From Companilactobacillus baiquanensis (GTDB lineage: Bacteria; Bacillota; Bacilli; Lactobacillales; Lactobacillaceae): 64,000 nucleotides of DNA. This document shows, in pieces, positions 27,814 to 37,442 of this stretch; position 1 is the first letter of the stretch, and every line of letters begins with the position of its first letter. The position numbers and the translations under genes were made by a program. The notes under the pieces are model-generated. The model searched no databases. It was given only the letters and a program-made list of their open reading frames with translations, and was not told the origin of the DNA. The stretch spans positions 372,001 through 436,000 of the forward strand of contig NZ_RHOQ01000001.1 in assembly GCF_003946605.1 (NCBI RefSeq), given 5' to 3'.

Positions 27814-27823
27814 ATAATCACCC

Positions 27824-28684
27824 TTACTTTAAATAAGTATAACCATCTTTTTGTTCAATTTTACCTTGCTTCATTAGATTTCCTAATGCACGTTTAAAAC
27901 TGCCTTTACTGATGCCAAAATATTCACGGATTGAATCAGGATCACTTTTATCAGTGTAAGGAATTTTTCCATCACGAGCATGCTCTAGAACGGCCATGAT
28001 CATCTGAGCATCAGGTGTGATCTCTTCAAAAGCACGAGGTTTTAATGACAAGTTCAAACGTCTATGACTTGATCCAATAACACGTGCTGTTACGTGTTGT
28101 CCTATATGCATTGGACCATCTTGTTCATTTTGATGAATGAATCCTAAATAATAGTCCTTAGTAATTACGAAAGTACCAGAATTTCTAATGGCAATAACCG
28201 TACATTCTTTATCTTTATTTTTATCATCTAAATTAGCGCTACGCATTAATTGCATATAAATATTTAAATCAGCTAATTTACCCCACAAACGGCCTTTATG
28301 GTCTATAACTAACTTGACCATTAAAGTATCTCCCTTTTTAGGCCATTCAGAATGTTCCAGTGGAAGATCATCTAATGAAACAACGATATCCTTGTCATCA
28401 AGTCCAATATCGACAAAAACACCAAGGTCAGTTCTAACCTCAGTTACTTCCGCAAAGTCCCAAACTCCTTGTAATACTCCAGGGAGATTAGTCGTCATCC
28501 TATTTTTGCGAGCTTGATTTTCATAGACAAAACCAGTTATCTCATCACCTAATTCAGGGATTTCATCTAATTCGCTTAATTTCAAAGCAAAAGTATTACC
28601 TTCGATTTGAACAAAGGCTTCATCTTTATTTAAGTCAGTAACTGTACCAACGAGTACATTCCCATACATATCTTTTAGTTCCAT
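27824..28684 (-). CDS. cvfB: S1-domain RNA-binding protein CvfB
   Basis: 286 residues. Three S1-like OB domains (about 1-60, 70-135 and 145-215) are followed by a winged-helix C-terminus (IREYFGISKGSFKRALGNLMKQG, about 250-272). This is the layout of CvfB, a conserved virulence factor and RNA-binding regulator in staphylococci and pneumococci. It lies ten bases upstream of xerD, in the same direction. Confidence 0.92.
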   Translation of the reverse strand: MELKDMYGNVLVGTVTDLNKDEAFVQIEGNTFALKLSELDEIPELGDEITGFVYENQARKNRMTTNLPGVLQGVWDFAEVTEVRTDLGVFVDIGLDDKDIVVSLDDLPLEHSEWPKKGDTLMVKLVIDHKGRLWGKLADLNIYMQLMRSANLDDKNKDKECTVIAIRNSGTFVITKDYYLGFIHQNEQDGPMHIGQHVTARVIGSSHRRLNLSLKPRAFEEITPDAQMIMAVLEHARDGKIPYTDKSDPDSIREYFGISKGSFKRALGNLMKQGKIEQKDGYTYLK

Positions 28685-28777
28685 AATTCACCATATTCTT
28701 TTTTTATTTGCTTCTCTATTCTACCAGTAATAGGAAGACTTTCATAATTTTGGAAGTGAGATCGAACAAATTTTTAA

Positions 28778-28795
28778 TGTCACACCTTAGTGACA
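28778..28795 (+). promoter_or_regulatory. Inverted-repeat operator before the PTS operon
   Basis: TGTCAC (28778-28783) and GTGACA (28790-28795) form a perfect 6-bp inverted repeat with a 6-base gap. It lies upstream of the predicted promoter. It may bind the PRD-type regulator encoded in this cluster; that link is inference. Confidence 0.5.
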
Positions 28796-28811
28796 TTTTG
28801 CACATTAAATC

Positions 28812-28825
28812 TGTAAACGTTTTCT
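28812..28825 (+). promoter_or_regulatory. cre site over the PTS promoter
   Basis: TGTAAACGTTTTCT matches the CcpA cre consensus (TGWAANCGNTNWCA) at all but the last position. It sits just before a TACAAT -10 element (28828-28833), a position that would give catabolite repression. Confidence 0.65.
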
Positions 28826-28872
28826 CATACAATGTATTTGAAATCAAATGAACAAAAGAGGAGTCACAACAT

Positions 28873-29319
28873 ATGAATATTTTTGAAACTAGCCACATCA
28901 ATATGAATCTAGCAGGTTCAAGCCAAAAAGAAATAATGTCATCTTTAGCCGACTTGGCATTTGATATTAATGTTATCAATGATAAATCAGAATTAATTAA
29001 GGACTATTTAGAACGTGAAGAAGAATCAACAACCGGCTTTGGTAACGGCGTTGCCATCCCCCATGCACGTTCAAATAATATCAAAAGTGCAACTATTTTA
29101 TTCGGTCGCAGTAGTTCCGATATTGAATGGGATTCACTTGACGGGAAACCAGTAAATACCTTTATCAGTCTACTAGTACCAGACGATCAAGCCGATGAAC
29201 ATCTAAAATTACTGGCTAAGCTTAGTCGTAAATTAGTTCACAAAGATTTTGTTGAAATTTTAAAAACTGGTTCTGAAGCTGAAGTATTTGAAGCAATAAA
29301 CAATATAGTTAATAATTAA
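28873..29319 (+). CDS. PTS fructose-family EIIA component
   Basis: 148 residues, a free-standing EIIA of the fructose/mannitol (PtsN-like) family. The phosphorylated His64 is in GVAIPHARS. It receives phosphate from HPr and passes it to the EIIB encoded 12 bases downstream. The ATG has AGAGGAG nine bases upstream. The operon has its own cre site and operator. The transported sugar cannot be read from the sequence. Confidence 0.92.
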   Translation: MNIFETSHINMNLAGSSQKEIMSSLADLAFDINVINDKSELIKDYLEREEESTTGFGNGVAIPHARSNNIKSATILFGRSSSDIEWDSLDGKPVNTFISLLVPDDQADEHLKLLAKLSRKLVHKDFVEILKTGSEAEVFEAINNIVNN

Positions 29320-29331
29320 TGAGGTGACATT

Positions 29332-30765
29332 ATGACAAAGATAGTAGCCGTAACAAATTGTCCTGCCGGAATTGCTCACACTTATATGGTAGCCGAGGCA
29401 ATTGAAGAAAAAGCTAAATCACTTGGTTATGAAGTTCATGTAGAAACTCAAGGTGCCAGTGGTGTCGAAAACAAGTTAACTTCTGAACAAATTGCTCAGG
29501 CCGATTATGTTATTTTAGCAATCGGTAAAGGTTTAACTGATCATGACAAGGAAAGATTCAACCAGAAAAAAGTTGTTGAATTACCCGTATCTGAGGCTTT
29601 AAAACATATTGATACATTATTTGATGACCTAGAAGGCAATTCACATATACTTTCAGCATCTAAAGTAAAATTAGGATCTGATCAAGAAAAAGTTACTGAA
29701 GGTGTTATGAGTTACTTAATGGCTGGTGTATCAGCTGCCTTACCATTCGTTATCGGTGGTGGTCTTCTAATTGCTATTGGTAGCTTGATGGTCCAATTTG
29801 GAATGCCAAATACTCCGCTTGGTAAAGGAACTTCTCCTTCAATTGCATGGATCATTACTAACATAGGTAATTTAGGATTCCAATTCATGATTCCGATCAT
29901 GGGTGCTTACATCGCGTATGCAATTTCTGATAAACCCGCATTTGCTCCAGCATTTCTAGTTACATATTTAGCAAATGACAATCAACTACTTGGTACAGAA
30001 TCAGGTGCCGGATTTCTAGGTGCTATTGTTATCGGTCTTTCAATTGGTTATTTTGTTAAGTATTTCAAGAAGCTTAAATTAGGTAAAAACTTCCAATCAG
30101 TTTTAGGATACATGATTATTCCATTTGTTACTTTACTAGTATTTGGATTACTGACCTACTTCTTGATAGGTCCAGCAATGGCATGGTTAATGAGTGTCAT
30201 GTTAAGTTTCTTACAAAACATCCCTACTTCAATGAAAATTGTCGGAGGATTCATAGTTGGGGCAATGTTGGCCTTTGATATGGGTGGTCCAATCAATAAA
30301 ACAGCATGGTTCTTTAGTTTTTCACTATTAAGTTCACATGTCTTTAACTGGTACGGAATCGTCGGTGTTGTTACACTATTACCACCAATGGCCGCAGCCA
30401 TTTCAACTTGGATAAAACCTGCTATCTTTTCAAAACAAGAAAGAGCCGCATCTTGGTCAGCCTTCTTAGTTGGTATGACCGTTGCCACAGAACCGGCTAT
30501 TCCTTATGCACTAGCTGCTCCACTACCAATGATCACAGCAAATACTTTAGCTGGTGGTATCACAGGTGCTTTAACCATCTTTTTAAATGTTGAAAGAACT
30601 GCTCCTGGTATCGGAATATTTGATCCATTATTAGGTCTTGAATCACCATGGTATTGGTTCTATCTATGTGTTGCAGTTGGTTTAGCATTAAATGTATTAT
30701 TTATTATAACTTTCAAGAGTTACTGGCTTAAAAAACAAGCCGCTAAAGAAGAAAAAACTGCTTAA
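29332..30765 (+). CDS. PTS fructose-family EIIBC component
   Basis: 477 residues. EIIB domain 1-100 with the phosphocysteine Cys10 (VTNCPAGIAHTYMVAEA), then EIIC from about 120 with eight or more membrane helices and the conserved MGGPINKTAW and TEPAIPYALAAPLP motifs. The EIIC carries no fused EIIA, which is encoded by the preceding gene. A second, complete fructose system (fruA) is at 49.4 kb, so this one probably takes a different substrate or has a different control. Confidence 0.93.
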   Translation: MTKIVAVTNCPAGIAHTYMVAEAIEEKAKSLGYEVHVETQGASGVENKLTSEQIAQADYVILAIGKGLTDHDKERFNQKKVVELPVSEALKHIDTLFDDLEGNSHILSASKVKLGSDQEKVTEGVMSYLMAGVSAALPFVIGGGLLIAIGSLMVQFGMPNTPLGKGTSPSIAWIITNIGNLGFQFMIPIMGAYIAYAISDKPAFAPAFLVTYLANDNQLLGTESGAGFLGAIVIGLSIGYFVKYFKKLKLGKNFQSVLGYMIIPFVTLLVFGLLTYFLIGPAMAWLMSVMLSFLQNIPTSMKIVGGFIVGAMLAFDMGGPINKTAWFFSFSLLSSHVFNWYGIVGVVTLLPPMAAAISTWIKPAIFSKQERAASWSAFLVGMTVATEPAIPYALAAPLPMITANTLAGGITGALTIFLNVERTAPGIGIFDPLLGLESPWYWFYLCVAVGLALNVLFIITFKSYWLKKQAAKEEKTA

Positions 30766-30772
30766 AATTTGA

Positions 30773-30801
30773 GGGGTGGGATTAATATCCCAGCCCTTTT
30801 T
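30773..30801 (+). terminator. Intercistronic terminator between EIIBC and the C-S lyase gene
   Basis: GGGGTGGGAT (30773-30782) pairs with ATCCCAGCCC (30787-30796), followed by five U. It ends only eight bases before the next ribosome-binding site and likely acts as a partial terminator that lowers expression of the distal genes. Confidence 0.7.
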
Positions 30802-30817
30802 CTGAAAGGAAAAACAA

Positions 30818-31984
30818 ATGAAATATAACTTTGATAACGTTATTGATCGTAAAAATACATACAGCACTCAATGGGACTATATTGCCGATCGTTTTGGTAG
30901 AAATGATATTCTTCCCTTTTCCATCTCTGATACTGACTTTCCCGTTCCAGATTCCGTTCAAAAAACCCTAAAAAAACGTATTGAACATCCCATTTATGGA
31001 TATTCTCGTTGGAACCATGATGACTATAAAAATAGCATAGTCTATTGGTATCAAGAACGCGATCAATCAGAAATTGATCCATCTTGGATCGTATATAGTC
31101 CGAGCGTCATTTTTAGCGTAGCAACTTTCATCCGGCTATTATCAGAAAAAAATGATGCCGTGGCAACATTTACCCCAATGTATGATGCTTTTTATAAAGT
31201 TATTGAGCAAAATGAACGTATTCTAATGCCTATCAGACTAGGAAGTGCACAATCAGATTACAAAATTGATTGGGATTCTTTAGAGACTGTCCTAGCGCAA
31301 AAACAAACTAAAATATTTCTTTTGACTAATCCTCATAATCCGACTGGTAAAGTGTTCAATCAAGATGAATTAACAAGAATCGTTGAACTATGTGACAAAT
31401 ATCAAGTTTTTATTATTTCTGATGATATCCATAAAGACATCGTCTATCCGGGAGCAAAATATATTCCGATAACAAACATTACTCAAAAAAATGTCGTAAT
31501 TTGTTCCTCTGCTTCCAAAACATTTAATACCCCAGGTCTAATTGGCTCATATACTTTTATTCCTGACGAAAAATTACGAGATGCTTTTTTAATCGAATTA
31601 AAAGACAAGAATGCTTTATCATCAGTCAGCATATTAGGAATGTACGCCCAGATGGCGACTTATAGCAAAGAAGGAGTTGAATATTTAGACCAATTAATAC
31701 CATATCTCCAAAATAACTTTACAATTATTGATAAATTCTTAAAAAGCAACCTACCACAGCTGAATTTTAAACTACCACAAGCAACATATTTAGCTTGGAT
31801 CGATATATCAGGACTTGAAATGTCGATGGATGACTTACAAGATAAACTGATCAATAAAGGTAAAGTCGGTATCATGCCAGGAACAACCTATGGTGATAGT
31901 AACTATTTAAGAATGAATATTGCTTGTCCTAAATCCAAACTAGAGGAGGGTTTGAAGCGAATGGAACTAGGAATTCGCAGTTAA
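30818..31984 (+). CDS. PLP-dependent C-S lyase (MalY/PatB family)
   Basis: 388 residues, fold type I aminotransferase. The pyridoxal-phosphate lysine is Lys234 in SSASKTFNTPGL, TNPHNPTG (about 170-177) is the cofactor-binding turn, and the start (DRKNTYSTQWD) and PFSISDTDF are MalY/PatB hallmarks. Such enzymes cleave cystathionine or other cysteine S-conjugates to pyruvate, ammonia and a thiol. It is placed between a PTS and its regulator. Whether it acts on a PTS-imported sulfur compound or is simply co-regulated is not known. It ends one base before the next ATG. Confidence 0.92.
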   Translation: MKYNFDNVIDRKNTYSTQWDYIADRFGRNDILPFSISDTDFPVPDSVQKTLKKRIEHPIYGYSRWNHDDYKNSIVYWYQERDQSEIDPSWIVYSPSVIFSVATFIRLLSEKNDAVATFTPMYDAFYKVIEQNERILMPIRLGSAQSDYKIDWDSLETVLAQKQTKIFLLTNPHNPTGKVFNQDELTRIVELCDKYQVFIISDDIHKDIVYPGAKYIPITNITQKNVVICSSASKTFNTPGLIGSYTFIPDEKLRDAFLIELKDKNALSSVSILGMYAQMATYSKEGVEYLDQLIPYLQNNFTIIDKFLKSNLPQLNFKLPQATYLAWIDISGLEMSMDDLQDKLINKGKVGIMPGTTYGDSNYLRMNIACPKSKLEEGLKRMELGIRS

Positions 31985-31985
31985 C

Positions 31986-33659
31986 ATGTTAAATGTTCGG
32001 CAAATACAAATTTTAATACTACTTTGGAATGATGATTACACTGGAACCGAACTAGCAGAAAAAGTTACAAGTTCTCGTAGAACCATTATTCGAGATATTA
32101 ACGAAATCAATCAATACTTAACAGAGAGATCCATTGCTCAGATAAAATCTAGCAGCAAATACCACATGATCATTAAAAACTATCGAGAGTTTCAATCACT
32201 GATCGAACAATTTGAAATTGACGACCAAACTTTTCTATTTAAATTACTTATCTTGACAAATAAAAGTATCGACAACTTAATGGCCGAAACCTACCTGTCT
32301 AAAAAAGAAGTCATCAATACTGTCGACAGATTAAATGGACGTTACCATGACTTCATTAACATTTCTGCCAAAATTGGCAAAGGCTATCAGATACAATTTC
32401 AAAAGATAACTAAAGTCGATCTTCTAGCCTATTTAATCTTCAATAACCCCAAGTTACTTCAGAATCTTCCAAATTTAAATATGGTCGTTATCAATGATTT
32501 GATTGAAAAAGATAAGAAATTTATTCCGCCTGCAATCAACAAATATTTAATTACCAAACAAATTACGGCACAATTGATTGCTTTAAATATCTGTCAAACA
32601 GAAGATATCAAAGAATTTTATTCAGAAAAAATCCAAACCTTAAATAAATTGAATACCACTTCAATTAAAAACATTCTCAACAAGATAACTAGTAAATATG
32701 GATTACGCATCGACGAAACTACACTAGTTACAGACATTAGTGAACATTTATGTCGTAATAATCTCTTTCCCACCTTTATATCTGCTTCTTTGACAAAGCA
32801 AATTAAGGATATAAAAATAAAGAATCCTTTTGCCTTTGATTTAGCGTGTGATTTCCGTAAATTGGCCGAGCAAGAGATTGACGGCATCTCTATCAATGAT
32901 GAATACATTGGTCTATATGTAGTTCGTGCTATGGATATCTTTTCTGAAGATAAGAACATAAAAATTTTGATGTATACATACCAACGATCAATCGCTAATA
33001 TCAACGAAAACATCTTATTGGAAAATATCAACAATATTAATCTAAAAAGTGTCTATTCAAAAGATGAATTTGATAAACTTTTAGAAACTGAATCTTATGA
33101 TATCAGTATTATGAATGGACCAAACCATGATAATGCTGGACAATTTGATATTTCCATCAATGGAATAATCGACCAGCAGCATATAAACCACCTAAAGAGA
33201 ATCACTAGTAATTATTACATCAATAAAAATTTAAGTAATATCATCACTCCTAACCAATATCTACATTTAGATAATAAAAACAGTAGCTACCTAGATAATT
33301 TAAGAATTGGTCTATCTGAATTTTACAAACGTGACCTATTGTCGGCTGATTTAATTAAAACCTTGATCAACCGTGAAGAAGCTGGTAACCAATTGATCAT
33401 TGATGGGATGATCGCCATTCCTCACGCCGTAGCAAATGTTAAATTCGGGAAAATATTTGCTATCAACTTAGAAAGCCCTGTCATCCTTAACAATAGTTCA
33501 ATCAATCTAATTCTAAGTGTTGTTATTGATGATCAAGAAGAGGAATCGCGACAAATTTTTAGTTACTTGTATAAGATTTTTCATAATATTCCTAAGGAAC
33601 AAATAAAACAAATTTCTAGTTATGAAGATATATTTAAAATACTTAATATATCAGAATAA
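31986..33659 (+). CDS. PRD/EIIA-containing transcriptional regulator (BglG/MtlR type)
   Basis: 557 residues. The N-terminus is a helix-turn-helix (NVRQIQILILLWNDDYTGTELAEKVTSSRR and on), the middle is PRD-like, and the C-terminus (about 410-557) is an EIIA domain with an intact IAIPHA phospho-His. In the middle, the segment INDEYIGLYVVRAMD resembles a PRD block but lacks the expected His, and the segment starting ILMYTYQRS resembles an EIIB block without its Cys. It is thus probably regulated mainly through the EIIA His. The start ATG at 31986 has a weak ribosome-binding site and lies one base after the lyase stop. Confidence 0.85.
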   Translation: MLNVRQIQILILLWNDDYTGTELAEKVTSSRRTIIRDINEINQYLTERSIAQIKSSSKYHMIIKNYREFQSLIEQFEIDDQTFLFKLLILTNKSIDNLMAETYLSKKEVINTVDRLNGRYHDFINISAKIGKGYQIQFQKITKVDLLAYLIFNNPKLLQNLPNLNMVVINDLIEKDKKFIPPAINKYLITKQITAQLIALNICQTEDIKEFYSEKIQTLNKLNTTSIKNILNKITSKYGLRIDETTLVTDISEHLCRNNLFPTFISASLTKQIKDIKIKNPFAFDLACDFRKLAEQEIDGISINDEYIGLYVVRAMDIFSEDKNIKILMYTYQRSIANINENILLENINNINLKSVYSKDEFDKLLETESYDISIMNGPNHDNAGQFDISINGIIDQQHINHLKRITSNYYINKNLSNIITPNQYLHLDNKNSSYLDNLRIGLSEFYKRDLLSADLIKTLINREEAGNQLIIDGMIAIPHAVANVKFGKIFAINLESPVILNNSSINLILSVVIDDQEEESRQIFSYLYKIFHNIPKEQIKQISSYEDIFKILNISE

Positions 33660-33666
33660 ATTAACA

Positions 33667-33675
33667 TGATATAAT
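33667..33675 (+). promoter_or_regulatory. Extended -10 promoter of the HAD phosphatase gene
   Basis: TGATATAAT is a perfect extended -10 (TGnTATAAT). The -35 region is weak. It would give a leader of about 27 bases before the ATG. Confidence 0.5.
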
Positions 33676-33708
33676 TTTAAATATCAAATTTGCTTAGGAG
33701 TTTTTTAA

Positions 33709-34494
33709 ATGATAAAACTATTTGCTACAGACATGGATGGTACTTTTTTGCGAGATGATATGACTTACGATGAAAAGAAATTTTTTGAACTTCACAAAAA
33801 GATGACCGATAAAAATATTCAATGGGTGGTAGCCAGCGGTAATCAATATTTCCAACTAAAATCTTTTTTTGAAAAATATCCTGATACTATTTATGTTGCC
33901 GAAAATGGTGCGTATATTCGTGATTTAAACAAGGTTTATGCTGTACATTCTTTTAATGAAGAAACTACGAATACTGTCATATCAAAATTACAAAACATTC
34001 CTGACCTTAAAATATTGGTCTGCGGTGTTAAAAGTGCCTATGTTTTGAATAGTGAATCAAAAGATTATATTGATAACGTTAAAAATTACTATCATGAATT
34101 ATCTATTCTGAATGATTTTAACGAAATTGATGATCAAATTCTGAAATTTGCGTTATCTTGTCCTCCATCAGAAACTGAAAAAATAGTAGCTAATCTAAAA
34201 TTGGAATTAGCAAATTTGGCTGAACCTACTAGTAGTGGTCATGGGGACATTGATATTATTCAAATTGGTAGAAATAAGGCCGCTGGTCTAGCGGAACTTG
34301 GAAAAGAACTAAATATTTCTTTAGATGAGATGTGTGCCTTTGGTGATGGTGGCAATGATTTAGAAATGCTAAGAGAAGTTGGCTTAGGTGTAGCGATGGA
34401 AAACGCTCAAAGTCATGTCAAAGAGGTTTCCGACAAACAAACAACTAATAATCAAAATCAAGGTGTTTTGAATTTTATATCGGAATTTATATAA
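33709..34494 (+). CDS. Cof-type HAD superfamily phosphatase
   Basis: 261 residues. Motif I FATDMDGTFL has the nucleophilic Asp8 and the acid Asp10; motif II is ASGN; motif III the Lys of GRNKAAGL; motif IV GDGGNDLEML. A C2-type cap lies between motifs II and III. These enzymes remove phosphate from sugar phosphates or from cofactors such as FMN; the substrate cannot be predicted. TAGGAG precedes the ATG. It shares a terminator with the convergent pyk gene. Confidence 0.9.
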   Translation: MIKLFATDMDGTFLRDDMTYDEKKFFELHKKMTDKNIQWVVASGNQYFQLKSFFEKYPDTIYVAENGAYIRDLNKVYAVHSFNEETTNTVISKLQNIPDLKILVCGVKSAYVLNSESKDYIDNVKNYYHELSILNDFNEIDDQILKFALSCPPSETEKIVANLKLELANLAEPTSSGHGDIDIIQIGRNKAAGLAELGKELNISLDEMCAFGDGGNDLEMLREVGLGVAMENAQSHVKEVSDKQTTNNQNQGVLNFISEFI

Positions 34495-34496
34495 AC

Positions 34497-34538
34497 AAAA
34501 AAGCTAACCTACTTAGATTTCATAGTAGATTAGCTTTT
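34497..34538. terminator. Bidirectional terminator between HAD and pyk genes
   Basis: AAAAGCTAACCTACT (34497-34511) pairs with AGTAGATTAGCTTTT with one mismatch and a ten-base loop. U-runs follow on both strands, fitting the two convergent genes. Confidence 0.75.
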
Positions 34539-34567
34539 ATTTTATATCATTTATTTAATGGTATGTA

Positions 34568-36337
34568 TTATAGAGAGCGTGAAGCACCCTTGTATACAAC
34601 ACCACGTCTTGAATCAACTGTTACTGTTTCACCATCATTGATAAGTGAAGTAGCATCCTTTGCGCCAACAACAACTGGTAGACCCATAGCAATACCAACA
34701 ACGGCTGCATGTGATGTCAAACCACCGTTTTCAACAACAACGGCACTAGCCTTTTCAAGAGCTGGAAGGTAATCCTTGTCTGTCATTTCTGTAACAAGAA
34801 TGTCTCCTTCTTTAACTTTGTCATTTGCTTCTTTAGCAGTGTGAGCAACAACTGTATTACCAACAACTGATTCTTCACCAACACCTTGGCCCTTAACAAG
34901 CTTTGAACCAATTAATTGTACCTTCATCAAGTTAGTTGTACCACTTTCACCAACGGGAACACCGGCAACAACAAGGATCAAATCTCCTTCTTTAGCAAAG
35001 CCAAGTTCTTGAGCTTTCTTTGCAGCAAGATCGAACATTTCATCAGTGTTTGATGGTCTGTCAGCAATAATAGGATCAACACCCCAGTTAACTGTCAAAC
35101 CACGTTGTGTTCTTTCGTCAAATGTAATAGCAAGAATATCAGCACTTGGACGATATTTAGAGATCATACGTGCAGTGTATCCTGATTTAGTTGCTGTAAC
35201 AATAGTATTGATGTTTAGTTCTTCAGCAGTTCTAACAACTGATTCACCAATTGATTCTGTAACGTTTGAACCCTTGTATTCTTCGAATCTTTGGATAGCA
35301 AGTTGGTTACTTTGATCTAATTGATGTTCTGTACGAACGTTGATTTGGTTCATAGCAGCAACGGCTTCAACAGGGTAATCACCATTAGCACTTTCACCTG
35401 AAAGCATTGTAGCATCTGTACCATCAAGAACAGAGTTAGCAACATCAGTAACTTCGGCACGTGTAGGACGTGGATTTTCTTGCATTGAATCAAGCATTTG
35501 TGTAGCAGTAATAACTGGCTTACCAAGAGCATTACACTTCTTGATCAAACTCTTTTGAACGAATGGTACGTTTTCAAATGGAATTTCAACACCCATGTCA
35601 CCACGAGCAACCATCAAACCATCAGAAACTTTCAAGATTGAATCGATATTGTCGATACCTTCTTGTGATTCGATCTTAGGGAAGATTTGTACATCTTCGC
35701 AGTGTTTTTCTTCAAGAATTTCACGGATATCAAGAACATCTTGAGCTTTACGAACAAATGAAGCTGAGATGAAGTTAATTCCATTGTCACAACCGAAACG
35801 AATATCATCAGAATCTTTTTCTGTGATACCTGGTAGGCGAATTTCAACACCAGGTGCATTAACACCCTTCTTTGAACCGATCATACCTTCGTTTTGTACA
35901 ACTGTAACTAATTCACGGTGTTCGTCATCTTTTTCTGTGATCTTTAAGTCAACAAGACCATCATCAATCAATACGTGACCACCAACATGTGTATCATCAT
36001 AAAGACCTGGGTATGTAACAGCAATTTTTTCTGGTGTACCAGTCAATGAATCATCCATAGAAATACGAATAACATCACCGATCTTAGCTTCGAACTTTCC
36101 GCCTTCTTGAACAGTTGTACGGATTTCAGCACCCTTAGTATCTAAAACGATACCAACAGTCTTACCAGTAATTTTTTCTGCTTCATGAACCATCTTCATA
36201 CGTGAAAGATGTTCTTCATGATCACCATGTGAGAAGTTAAAGCGGAAAACGTTAGCTCCAGCTTCGATTAACTTAGTAATTGTTTCAACATCATTACTTG
36301 CAGGACCAAGTGTACTTACAATTTTTGTTCTTTTCAT
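34568..36337 (-). CDS. pyk: Pyruvate kinase
   Basis: 589 residues from the ATG at 36337 with AAGGGG seven bases upstream. It makes pyruvate and ATP from PEP and ADP. Motifs: KRTKIVSTLGPAS at the N-terminus, FRFNFSHGDHEEH, the catalytic IFPKIES (Lys) and ARGDMGVEIP, and ATQMLDSM. The C-terminal extension (about 480-589) is a PEP-utiliser-like domain with NGGLTSHAAVVGIAMGLPVVVG, usual in Bacilli. It follows pfkA by 40 bases, the classic pfk-pyk operon. Confidence 0.97.
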   Translation of the reverse strand: MKRTKIVSTLGPASNDVETITKLIEAGANVFRFNFSHGDHEEHLSRMKMVHEAEKITGKTVGIVLDTKGAEIRTTVQEGGKFEAKIGDVIRISMDDSLTGTPEKIAVTYPGLYDDTHVGGHVLIDDGLVDLKITEKDDEHRELVTVVQNEGMIGSKKGVNAPGVEIRLPGITEKDSDDIRFGCDNGINFISASFVRKAQDVLDIREILEEKHCEDVQIFPKIESQEGIDNIDSILKVSDGLMVARGDMGVEIPFENVPFVQKSLIKKCNALGKPVITATQMLDSMQENPRPTRAEVTDVANSVLDGTDATMLSGESANGDYPVEAVAAMNQINVRTEHQLDQSNQLAIQRFEEYKGSNVTESIGESVVRTAEELNINTIVTATKSGYTARMISKYRPSADILAITFDERTQRGLTVNWGVDPIIADRPSNTDEMFDLAAKKAQELGFAKEGDLILVVAGVPVGESGTTNLMKVQLIGSKLVKGQGVGEESVVGNTVVAHTAKEANDKVKEGDILVTEMTDKDYLPALEKASAVVVENGGLTSHAAVVGIAMGLPVVVGAKDATSLINDGETVTVDSRRGVVYKGASRSL

Positions 36338-36377
36338 CAAGAAACCCCTTTTCTTTTGATAGATCTATTGTACCAAA

Positions 36378-37340
<963 letters not shown>

Positions 37341-37415
37341 TCACACTCCAAATTTATTTGTTTCAAAAACAAAACCTTATAAAATATAACATTTTTTTCA
37401 CATTCTTTATAGAGC

Positions 37416-37429
37416 TGAAAACGTTTTAA
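37416..37429 (+). promoter_or_regulatory. cre-like site upstream of pfkA
   Basis: TGAAAACGTTTTAA matches the cre consensus at 13 of 14 positions and reads almost the same on both strands. It is about 80-90 bases upstream of the pfkA ATG. Depending on which -10 is used it lies before or within the promoter, so activation or repression cannot be decided. Confidence 0.5.
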
Positions 37430-37442
37430 GTTGAAATTAATA

